Shown here: positions 11,395 through 20,732 of the stretch, one piece after another
Layout of the letters: every line of letters begins with the position of its first letter
Numbering within the stretch: position 1 is the first letter of the stretch
Assembly (NCBI GenBank): GCA_025766275.1
Contig: JAFKAC010000010.1
Coordinates: 1,302,001-1,366,000 of the forward strand
Reading direction: 5' to 3'
Length of the DNA stretch: 64,000 nucleotides
Origin: Lactarius indigo
Taxonomy: Eukaryota > Basidiomycota > Agaricomycetes > Russulales > Russulaceae
Translations under genes and position numbers: made by a program
The notes under the pieces: generated by a model
Database searches by the model: none
Told to the model about the DNA's origin: nothing
Seen by the model: only the letters and a program-made list of their open reading frames with translations

Positions 11395-14300
11395 TCAAAA
11401 ACCAACGTAGCTCAAGCTCCACATCTCCCCTCTCACGCCAAGCCCACCCGCCTCAGCGCCAACGACGCGCGCCCCAAGTCGCACGAGCACGCTGACAGCA
11501 TCGCGCATCGCGAGTTTCTCACGCGCACTAAGCGGCCGCACGACGCGCAGGTCGACGCCCTGGAATGCAGGCGTGTACGGCACGCACGCGCGGCGTGCAC
11601 CCAGTGCCAAGAATACCGGCGGCGGGGGGCGCTGTTGCAGCAACAATGACTGTGCGGACGATCGCGTGGACGACGATGGGGATACCGGTTCGCCACGGTG
11701 CCGCCGTGGCGAGGCGGACGCACCAGCACCACCGGGACCAGCACCACCTGCGCGCGCGTTGTCCAGTTTGTATGCGGGATAACCTGGCAGCCAGAATTGC
11801 ACGGGCGGCAGCGGTGCCGCGGGAGGCACGACAGCCTCGGCGGTATCGCCGCCTTCCTCGTGGTCGCCAGGGTCAGACGCCAGGGTCGACGTCGGAATGA
11901 GCGGACGTGGGCCATGGCCGTAAGGCGGGCCGCGGGGCATGATGGGCGTAGGCTCGGGAGATGCAGGGCGTGAGGAGGCAGTTGAGACTGATGCAGCGCC
12001 GCCTGAGAGACGGAATGGCGCCCAGGAACGCTTGGGCTTGGGCGCGGGTGCGGGCGTCGGCTTTGGGGCCGGCACAGGTGCAGGAACGGGCAGTGGAGGC
12101 GTGTCGTGCCGAGAGCGCGAGCCACGTCGTCCAGACTGTGAAGGAGTCGGAGAAGTCAGCCCCGATGAGGGCCGGCGTGGCTTGTGTCCTGACTCGCGGC
12201 GGCTGCTGTGGCGGTGCTCACGATCGCGCGGAGGAGATGGAGAACGTGATCGTACGACGGATGCGGCAGGGGTGGTGAGCCCGCCGGATGAAGCGGAGAG
12301 GTTAGACGAGACAGCAAAGTCATCGAGGGAGGGAGAGGCATCGCGACGGCGGCGATGGCGCGAATCAGATCGGCGACGGTGCTTTGACTCGGTCACACGC
12401 GGCGGATCTGGCGCTGCTTTGGAGGGAATAGAAAGTTTGGGTGGCTTCGAAGACGACGATTGGGGCGGCGCTTTGGAGGGAGTCGAGATTTTGGGTGGTT
12501 TCGAAGACGACTGGGGCTTCGAAGAACGATCAGCGGATTTTGTGGCATCTTTCTTTGCTAAAGTGGGCAAGGGACGATCGTCGACGTGCGTCATGCGACG
12601 CGGATCGTTCGCATAAAAGTCGGCGTAACTATCGTATTCCCTCTCTAGCTTTGGCAGAGGTTGGTTGTTGGGGAGCGGTTTAACGCGTAATAATGGTGTT
12701 CTCCGTCGTCTCGGGTCTTTTGCGTAAAAGTCAGCATAGGAATCGTGCTGGACCGTAGTGTCAGGAGGAAAGTCCTGGGGAGTGACCGTGTTATTGCTAT
12801 TACTCTGTTGCGACTCGGGCCGCATTAGCTCAGCAAGAGGGTGTTCTGGTGGAGGGTCAGGGTGGATGTTGGAATAGGCATAGGTGAGAAGACCCTCCTC
12901 AGAGAATATCGACGGGTGAAGGACTGGAAGAGGGACTGGGACTGGAAGGGGGGAAGGCTCAGGGCTAGGTTCAGCAGGAGGCTGCGCGGGAGGTGAGTTG
13001 GGAACAGCCGCCGGTTCCTCAGGCTGAACCTCGGGCTCTGGTGCTAGTACCGGGGGAGGCGTTGGCACGGGTTCTGGCTCCGGCTTTGGCTCCATGTCTG
13101 GTACACTCTCCGCCTTTTGTAAAGGCTCAGATTGTCGCTTTCCCGAACGTTTCGACGAAGCGACGGAAGCAGCTGAAGCAGCGCGCATCGGTACAGCTTG
13201 CTCGGCCACTATTGTCTGGGAGGTACCTCGTACGGAGGACGGGCCCGATGACTTCGCGATGACTCGCGTGTCCTCTGATATCTGCTCTTCCCCCGCCTCT
13301 TCCTCTTCTTCTTCTGCGACCCACTCTTCACCTTCGTCCCGAGCGACTTCCTTCAAGAGTTCATTCAAGACGCCTGCGGAGAGCCGGAACACAGCATCCA
13401 GGCGTCCATCGACGAGCCACTTGCCGAACACCTCTCGAGCCCACACCATTTCGCGCTCGACTTCCTCGCGGTCTTCGCGCTTCTCCCTGCCCCTCTCGAG
13501 TTTCTCTTTGAGCTTCTCCAGGTCCTCCTCATTCTCGTTGACACTCCAGTCCTCAGCAGGATTGTCGTCGTCGGCACCATCCAACGCGACTCTGACCTCG
13601 AACACACCTTCCCGTACGAGGCGGCGGCCCGCGCGGCCCAGTTTGAGGTACTCTGCCTGCGCCCAGTCCCGTATGTCCTGGTCGTCCGAATCGAGTAACA
13701 GGGCAAGTCGTCGTGCGCGTCGTTCGCCCATTGGGACCTCGGGGAGTAAATGAGGGGGAAGACTTGGGCGCTCGGACAGTCCCGACGGAATGGAGAAAGG
13801 ATCATCCTGGTCCAAGGTCGTTGATCTTTCGAGGGCATCAGGGCAGGAAATCCGAGAGAGGCGGTAGGCAGCGAGAAAAGCGGAATAAGGTTCAAGTCGG
13901 AGAGCTGGAAGCACGTCCGTTCGGCCATGGACCTGATGTGGTGGTCGGTCTATTGTGAAAGCATCAGCGAGAGAGGCGATGATAGGTCGAGGGGAGACAT
14001 ACGACAGTGTTCGCAGATTTGAGGAGGGTCAAAGTGTATCCCTGAATGTGGAAGGTGGGTCGCAACGGAGGGCACTTGTATTTGTCTCGAACTGGAAGCA
14101 ATTGTACGGCGGCTGGATTCGATACGGGAAGAGCTACTGCGTGACGAAGAGACGACGGAGGATGATGTCACCGAAGACTGGGTGATTGACGATTCGCCGC
14201 TGTAGGTGAAGTCGCTACCACCGATAGTGGCGGTCCTCCATCGATCAATATCGCTATACGAGATTCCGGATTTGCTTCCGGGGCTGCGCAAAGAGTATGG

Positions 14301-14519
14301 GACAATGGCGCCGTCATATCGAGAGGAAGAGACGGGTGTGCGGGTGGGGGTGATGCTGCGTTTCCTCCTCCTTGGTGGGGACGGGGTCCGTTTCCTGGCG
14401 GTAATCGGAGGAGATCTTCTCCGAGGGCGAGATGATTTGAATAGACCAATGCCAAAGATAGTGCCGATGTCCGACTCGCTGCTGTAGCTGGACAAGCTAC
14501 TGAAAGAAGATAGCGACAT
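11395..14519 (-). CDS. Large disordered Ser/Pro/Arg-rich protein of unknown function
   Basis: Two exons: 14519-14003 and 13949-11395, joined by a clean GTATGT...AATAG intron of 53 nt; phases agree and give 1,023 residues. The start is the ATG of MSLSSFSSLSSYSSESD; an in-frame ATG also exists at 14537. The intron falls in ICEHC|H, next to a conserved-looking block (RTDVLPALRLEPYSAFLAAY, then RLSRI). That is followed by an acidic helical segment rich in E/K/R, long Pro-rich spacers (PEPEPVPTPP, APKPTPAPAP) and a globular-looking C-terminus (RACVPYTPAFQGVDLRVVRP) that may be the folded core. A motif DSYADFYAxDPRR is present twice about 30 residues apart. No catalytic domain is recognised. Composition suggests a scaffold or regulatory protein, but this is only inferred. 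Confidence 0.75.
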
Positions 14520-14939
14520 GGCGTGCAAAGGACGCACGTTGTGGAGACTGTGAAGTCAGCGACTGATCAGACGCGGCGAGGTTAAAGGCGTGCAAGTGGC
14601 GTGCGACCCGAGGACAAGTGAAAACGAAAGAAAGTGACAATGAAAAACCTCCGTCGACGGGTGGTCTGCATCGTGGGCCGTGGGAAAACAGAACCCTCAC
14701 CTCACCACGTTGTTTACGTCTGTCCGCTCGCCTACGTGCGTGCCGCTCGGAGTTAATAAATTATCTTCTTTGTGCTCTTTGTTTTATGAAGCACTCCTCT
14801 TCTGTGCTTGAGAAGTCCTCGCGGCGATAGAGCACAGATAACCGTGACGAAATGAAGCGTGAAGGACGGTTGGAAGGACTGGAAGGTCCGTGACGGCGAT
14901 TCAGGGCATCCGGCATCCGGCCCGGCCGTTGGACGTACC

Positions 14940-17900
14940 TGTAAAATCTATGGTGTCGCCTCGAACTCTGTTCGCTACAGGCGGACCTATGAAGAAGGTC
15001 CAGGACAATATGAAAGGCTATCCATGTGGGAGCTGCATCATGTTGCACCTCGGGTACTCATTTCACGTAATCAACGTGCGTGTAGAAGGCATGTGCACGG
15101 TGCTGTGCGCACTGGAAAACAAGAAAATACACCGCGTCCGCACCAACCCCGCATCCTCGTGTCCAATCTAAATCTAAACCCCAACTGCTGCGTGGTCGCT
15201 GCTCCTTTGCAAATGTCCGTGGCTCATCTTCTGCAGTCCACTCTGGCAGCACTGTTGGCAGAATCACAGTCGCCTCCCCGAGCCTCTTAGCGTTTACCAT
15301 TTGACCAACCTTAGCTCCCAGGCCGCTCATCTCAACTTCTATTAGGTTCCTCTGTGAACAGCCATGACGCTTGGACCAAGGCTGTTCCCGCTAGAGGTAT
15401 AGAAGGGAATTCAAGAGGGAGTTCGTGTATCAAGGCATCTTCACTCCACCACCAAGCATTGTCGAGGATGTCTTCCAAATTTAGGCCACGTCTTACCATG
15501 TCTGTTGATCAGCCCCCAGCTCGTAAGTACGAACTAGGATCCACTATTAAATCGTTCTTACTCATTGCTTTTGGGTTAGATCCTGCTGCCATTACCTCTG
15601 CCTTGGTTACTAGGACAATAGGCACACGCAATGATCTCGTGATGAGCGCAATTCAAACATCGCTTGCAGCTCTCAAGGAGGGGAGTTCCTTGGCAACTAG
15701 GCTCCCATATATTTCCCCCATCGCGGGTCTCTTACTCCAAGTACTCACCACGCGTGATGTATGTGCCACATATTCTGACAGTCCGTGTTCTGATGTGTGC
15801 GTCACCAGGAAGTACAGCAATACAAAGAGGAGTGCGAATTAGTGATGCGCAAGCTCGCTAGAGTCGCAAGTATCGTTGTCAACGTCGGTGAACTGTGCAG
15901 AAAGCACAACCTGAAGGAGGAAGATCTCCCAGCTAGCCTGCTTGGTATTCTGAGTACTCTTCAAAGGTTCGTCTCTCTTTGGTGACTATCATACCCATAG
16001 TCTTAACGGCGGACTAGAGAGCTGGACGAGATTGAGCACGTGCTGAAGGAATGCTCCAAGAATAAGGGCATCAAAGGGTTCCTTCTGCGCAAGGATCTAC
16101 TGACGAAGATCAAGCAATGCGATGGGGAGTTATCAAATGTGCTCCAAGCTTTCCAGGTCGGCGCCTCTATCCTTATTCATTTCAGTTATGTGACCTATCT
16201 TCCCATAGGCTGGACTGGCATTGGATACTCGATTCGCATTGGTTGCGGGGAAGCGAGAGGTACGGGGCCTAGCGATTATAAATTAAGATTTGCATGGTTA
16301 ACGCTTTCAATAGGCCACGGCCGACTCCGGCCTAGTTAGTGATGCTCCTGCCCGGCATGGCCCAAGACCAGCAAGGGCTTTGGCTATCTCAAGAGCTGGG
16401 CTGAGTCGAAACCCCCACTCACGGTTCAAGTTTGGCCCTGGACCAGCTTCGCCTGAGCCGCTGCTTTTAGTAGAAAGAGTTGAAGAGTGGACCCACCGCC
16501 GAAGACGAAGGGGAAAAGGGAAAAGTGGAGGTGCCAAGGTCAAGGCGCGAGAGAGCGAGAGAGATTCAACGAGAACGGGGTCGAGAACGGTCGCCATCCG
16601 AGTCGGTGAGACGACGACTAGACGACGACGAGCGAGCTAGTGGGTAGGAGTGGGTAGGAGTGCCCTTGATTTGGCCCGACTCGAACTGGGTTCACGCGCG
16701 AAGTAAAGGCGGGTAGACAAGCGGCAATACGGAGTCACTTTATTAGTGTTTATATGCAGGAGAGGCATAGGGGTGAGACGAGGAAGCATGGAAAGCGGGA
16801 ACGAGGCAGTACTAGTAGGTGGTACAGATATAGAAGAGAAGGGCGGTCAAAGACCAATGCAGGACCAGTGCAGTTTGGGGTGGCACACACGCATTTTGTC
16901 GGAGACGATGGGGGCGAGATCGGGGTGATCGACTGTTGTGGACTGGAGCGTCTTGACAGCTCAAAGAGTTCGGAAGAGGGCGAGACAATGAACGACGGGG
17001 TAGCGATGAACAAAGGGAAGTGGTTGAGATGGGCGCCGAGTGATGCAATGAGGAGTGGCGAGCGCAGCGAACAAATTCGGCCCAAGGGGCGGCGGGTCGG
17101 GTACGCGGAGCATCGAATTGGGAAGGAGTCTACTGTAAAGTGAGTTATCACCTCAAACTCTGTCCGCTACAAGGCGACTATGAAGAAATACTCGTGGTCC
17201 CCGGTTTAGAACCATATGAAAGGCCGTCCATGTGTGAGTTGCATCTCTTGTCGCGTCTCGGGTACTCAAACATGCGTTTCTTGGTGCGTGTAGGGTAGTG
17301 GGGGGAAACCCGGACAAGGTATGTGCAGGGTGCGCACCGGGAAATGTTCAGCGAGAAACATACCCCGTCCGCATCAACGCCGCTTCCTCGTGCCAACTGC
17401 ATGGTCACCTGCCCCTTGGCTCATCTTCTGCACTCCATAATATCGTCGGCACAGCCCCCTCCTCTAGCCTCTCGGCGCCGTCCACTTGGCCGACATGGCT
17501 CCTAGGCCAAGTCCTAGGCCGGTTATCCCAGCTTCTATTAGGGTCCTCCGCGAACACGAATAGCCACGGCGCCTACGCCGGGGCTGTTCCAACTAACGGT
17601 CTAGCAGGGAATTCGTATCTCAGGCCTCCTCCTTGCAACCACCATCGAGCATTGTCGAGGATATCTTCCAAAGTGATTTCTTCCACGTCCCGTCTTTCCA
17701 TGTCTGACAATCGGACCCCAGCCCGTAAGTACCAACTTAGAGCCACTATCATATCCCTTTTTCTGATTGTTTTTGGCCAGGTCCCCCTACTATAACCTCT
17801 GTCCGAGATAGGTCGATAGGCACGCACAATGATCTTGCGATGAGCGCAATTCAAACATCGCTCGCAGCTCTCAAAGAGGGGAGTGCCTTGGCAGCTAGGC

Positions 17901-18500
17901 TTCCATATATTTCTCCCATCGCGGGTCTCTTACTCCAAGCACTCACAATGCGGGATGTACGTGTCACATATTTTCTTTTCATAAACCGTCTTCTGATGAG
18001 TGCGTTACCTGGAAGTGAAGCAATGCAAAGAGGAGTGTAAATTAGTGATGCACAAGCTCGCCAGAGTTGCGAGTATTATTGTCAACGTCGGCAAAAAGTG
18101 CGAAAAGCACAACCTGAAAGAAGAAGATCTCCCACCAAGTCTGCTTGCTATTCTGGATTTCCTTCAAAGGTTCGTCACTCTTCGGTGAATACCACGTCCC
18201 GTGATCCCGACAGTCTAACGATGGACCAGAGAGCTGGATGAGATCGAGCGCGTGCTGAAGGAGTGCTCCAAGAAAAAAGGCATCAAAGGACTCTTCCTAC
18301 GCAAGGATCTGTTGACGAAAATCAAGCAATGCGATGGCGAGTTATCTAACGTTCTCCAAGCTTTCCAGGTCCGTGCTCTATCCTTATTGGCGTCAGTTGT
18401 GTGACACATCTCCCCATAGGCTGAACTGGCGTTGGACACTCGGTTTGCATTGATAGCGGAAAGGCGAGAGGTTACTGCAGACTCCAGCCTAGTTGAAGCG
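14940..18500. repeat. Two tandem segmental duplicates (14.94-16.35 and 17.15-18.50 kb)
   Basis: The ~500 bases before copy A (from about 14,940) and before copy B (from about 17,150) share long runs of similar sequence. Examples are AACTCTGT[T/C]CGCTACA, ATATGAAAGGC, GGCTCATCTTCTGCA and GGCTGTTCC, after which the two HeLo-like genes align exon by exon. The duplicated unit is therefore promoter plus gene, about 1.4 kb. The leader block around CTGTTCC...GGGAATTCGTAT recurs once more, alone, at about 44,185-44,245. Between the units, 16,641-17,145 holds no supported gene. Confidence 0.7.
15468..16640 (+). CDS. HeLo/MLKL-N-terminal-like protein, copy A
   Basis: Exons 15468-15522, 15580-15758, 15809-15966, 16018-16156, 16209-16259 and 16314-16640, 302 residues with all phases consistent. 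Residues ~35-195 form an amphipathic helical domain: LPYISPIAGLLLQVL, then QQYKEECELVMRKLARVASI, ELDEIEHVLKECSKNKGIKG and LSNVLQAFQAGLALDTRF. This spacing (PY..P.A..LL; KEE; L..L..EL..I; D..L...FQ) is what I know from the four-helix MLKL_NTD/HeLo-type adaptor domain at the N-terminus of many agaricomycete NLR-like and cell-death proteins. Intron positions coincide with copies B and C. The C-terminal ~105 residues are Arg/Ser-rich and unlike the other copies, so the last exon is less certain. No NB-ARC, kinase or repeat domain follows. Assignment rests on pattern recall, not on a profile search. Confidence 0.6.
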
Positions 18501-18806
18501 ATATGGTGTGCTCGTCTCAATGTCCGTGAGATATCGCGTGCTGACGTCGCCTCTTCTAGGACCGTTCCCCAGGGGCCAAATGGTGCACAGAAATTGTTTA
18601 ACATTATGGATGGCAAGGAGGCGATTGTCTGTCATGACAATTTTGAATCTCCTTGGGACCAATTTATTAAACGCTCTACGAAGGGGCAAAGGGACCTTTT
18701 TTTTTTTGAAGTGGGCAGCCCTTTAAATAGTGACAGTGATCCTACCGCCACTAAACCAAATAAGTTACCCCTTTCGAATACCAATGTATATTACGTCATG
18801 TACTAG
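17700..18806 (+). CDS. HeLo/MLKL-N-terminal-like protein, copy B
   Basis: Exons 17700-17724, 17781-17956, 18021-18169, 18230-18368 and 18420-18806 give 291 residues. The helical domain matches copy A closely (LPYISPIAGLLLQAL; KLARVASIIVNVGKKCEKHN; KGLFLRKDLLTKIKQCDGEL; LALDTRFALIAERREVTADS). Removing the first intron restores the frame that is otherwise broken, which supports that splice. The acceptor before exon 3 has decayed: copies A and C read CAG or TAG before GAAGT, here it is CTG. The next in-frame AG, nine bases on (18019-18020), would keep the frame with loss of three residues. The intron after RRE seen in A and C is missing here, and the frame continues into a tail (VPQGPNGAQKLFNIMDGKEA) without recognised domains. 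Could be a working variant or an early pseudogene. Confidence 0.55.
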
Positions 18807-19084
18807 TCACAGAATTGGTAGCGCGGGGCTGTGGTGACCTCACCATATAAACCTACGGAAGCTATGGTTGGTTCTCATGGATCCAAGCCATTGGCCTTCG
18901 GATCCCTCAAGAGGGGGCTCATCGGAAAAAGGGTCTCTGAAGTATGCCTGGCGAGTGTCAAGGCACTAAGTGCGGACATTGCAGAATGAGCAGGGCTTGA
19001 CCACGTCGTCCGAGTCGTCCCCGGGTGCAAAAGTGCGTTGTCCAACGTTCAATTCCTGTCCGCCATGTACTGTTCTAATGCTTA

Positions 19085-19228
19085 CACACACCAAATATAT
19101 GAGCACTCTCCAACTATTTTAGGCAGTAGCTCGCGCTTCGAAGGGGTCCGTCGGAAGAGCGTCTCGCCACGCTTATGGCAAACTTGCATGGGTCTGATGA
19201 TAGAAGAGAGCTATCCACGGTGTAAATA
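19085..19228 (+). other. Conserved exon-like block downstream of copy B
   Basis: Similar to 48,440-48,575 downstream of copy D (shared CTCTCCAACTATTTT and a following VRRK...LM.NLHG..DRREL reading in shifted frames). Conservation at amino-acid level in two copies suggests a former coding exon lying 3' of the HeLo-like gene. Frame breaks show it is decayed here. Confidence 0.45.
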
Positions 19229-19302
19229 AGTCTTTGCATTTATGTAAGGGTATACTAATATGCTGTAGCCACGGGAGGTAAAGTAAGGGGCGACAACAAT
19301 AC

Positions 19303-20178
19303 TTAGTCTAGGACATGCATCGACAGATCTACGTAGTGTCCAAAAATATGACCAAGAAGCAAGAAAAAAAACGAGCATGGACAGCAAGCGCGATCCCAGC
19401 TGTAGCCGATCCGATAGCGAAAAGTCAAACAAGACCTTGCTATCTGCGAGAAGGCGTACTCAAGGTCACGGTGACGCGTCCTCTCCGAGTATGTGCGCAA
19501 GTGCGTCATTGCCCTCGTCCGCCTGCGCCTCGTACACCTCGAACAACTCGCCGTCCGCGTCTGCACGACACCGCCCATGTGTCTCCGCCCCATCGCAGTC
19601 GTCCTTGAGCAGCTGCAGTGCTGACCCTCAAAGACCTCCTTGTGGCGGCAGAGTAGCATGTCAAGCTCGGTGTCACTGATCACGCCGCGGGCAATCGCGG
19701 CGGTGCTCGCTCCCGAGCTCGAGAAGCTGCGCGGCCATCTCTGCGATCGTCTCTCGCGTCTCAGTTTTGGCATTGTTGCCGATCGGCGCCTTGAATTACC
19801 TTGGAGGGAGGAGGGTTGTGTAGGGTGGGAAAGGCAAGTCCCCCGGAGTGGGGGGTGCATTACGCACCTTCAGCGGTGACCAATACCTCGGCGCTTCTCC
19901 GATGCGCGCCGAGGGATCTTGCTCTCGATCGCGTGCCCCTGCTGACGAGCTGGAAGGTCGGCACGGCACAATCCGATGTGCGCAATCCTGTGCCTGCAGA
20001 TCCATTTGGAGGTTCTGATAATCATTCGCGCCTGTCATTATCAGCAATTGAAGCGCCACGTGCGATCCGCACAGCGGTGACAAACTAAGAGCGAGCCATG
20101 TACCCAATCCTGGTCCTAAAACACGACCGTGTTTGCCTTAGTGATGTCGATGCCAAGCCCGTCTGCGCGCGTGCTCAA
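19303..20178 (-). pseudogene. SNF2/Lsh-type helicase copy 1, 3' half (split by transposon)
   Basis: Minus-strand reading shows helicase motifs V-VI in broken frames: LSTRADGLGIDITKANTVVF, then a TAG, DQDW, and MDLQAQDCAHRI. This is the LSTRAGGLG...DWNPQ.DLQAQDRAHRIGQ signature of SNF2-family ATPases. Further 3' come SDTELDMLLCRHKEVFEG-like and other remnants. The matching 5' half lies at 43,079-43,970, on the other side of the 22.9 kb transposon whose left inverted repeat starts at 20,179. Stops and frameshifts make it non-functional. Lsh/HELLS-like identity is inferred from the spacing and from the HTIES.ILQRA.EK..LEALVIAKG motif present in copy 2 (46.4-47.3 kb). Confidence 0.7.
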
Positions 20179-20197
20179 CCCCAGTCGGAAGTTCGTA
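20179..20197 (+). repeat. Left terminal inverted repeat of the Tnp2-like transposon
   Basis: 19 bp, 17 matching the right end in inverted orientation. Preceded directly by the target duplication CTCAA at 20174-20178. Followed inward by an AT-rich subterminal zone (to ~20,480) with repeated TTTATTTCGTT and CGATTTCAAA units. Confidence 0.85.
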
Positions 20198-20732
20198 GTT
20201 TCCCACAGGTTTATTTCGTTTTATTTCGTTAGTATCGTAGATTAACGAACGTCAGATAATATGTACGTTATTCTATAACTTTTTTAGTTAAAAATATGTT
20301 TTGTTCGAGTACCAGCGTTAGAGTCCTTAAAGAATCGGATAAAAACGATATGAATTGAATCGAATGGGCCCAGCTATGGGCGTTTTTCAGACGATTTCAA
20401 ACGATTTCAAACGAAGCAAATTGACAAGCATTATTTATTTTCAATTCGACTCGATTAAGGCGCCTATTACAATTGATGATAATACAGTCTACGGCTCTAT
20501 TGGACAAGCAACAACAGTTAAAGCATTCCAGACGCGGCAGAGATCCTAAGGAAGTGGAGGTCCGGTCACAAGTAGAAACACAGGGTCCATAGGTGAGGCG
20601 TGCAGCGGTGGGACGAGTGTGAAGACGAGAGATCAGGAATCCGAGAGATGATAGACGAGAGGGCGAGAGACGAGAGACAAGAGACTAGCACCAGAATCGG
20701 TCTTGTGTTGAGCAAGACGACAACGGAGCTTC

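Noticed and set aside
14990..15170. Possible zinc-cluster protein (C..C spacing) in the duplicated promoter regions before copies A and B
   Set aside because: Cys spacing appears only by mixing frames (also near 17,215-17,345) and is interrupted by stops; too weak to annotate.
16610..16720. tRNA-like T-arm (GTTCGAGTC on the minus strand)
   Set aside because: No matching acceptor, D or anticodon stems could be assembled around it.
16750..17151. Open frames on both strands between HeLo-like copies A and B
   Set aside because: No conservation with the other copies and no recognisable domain; left as intergenic.
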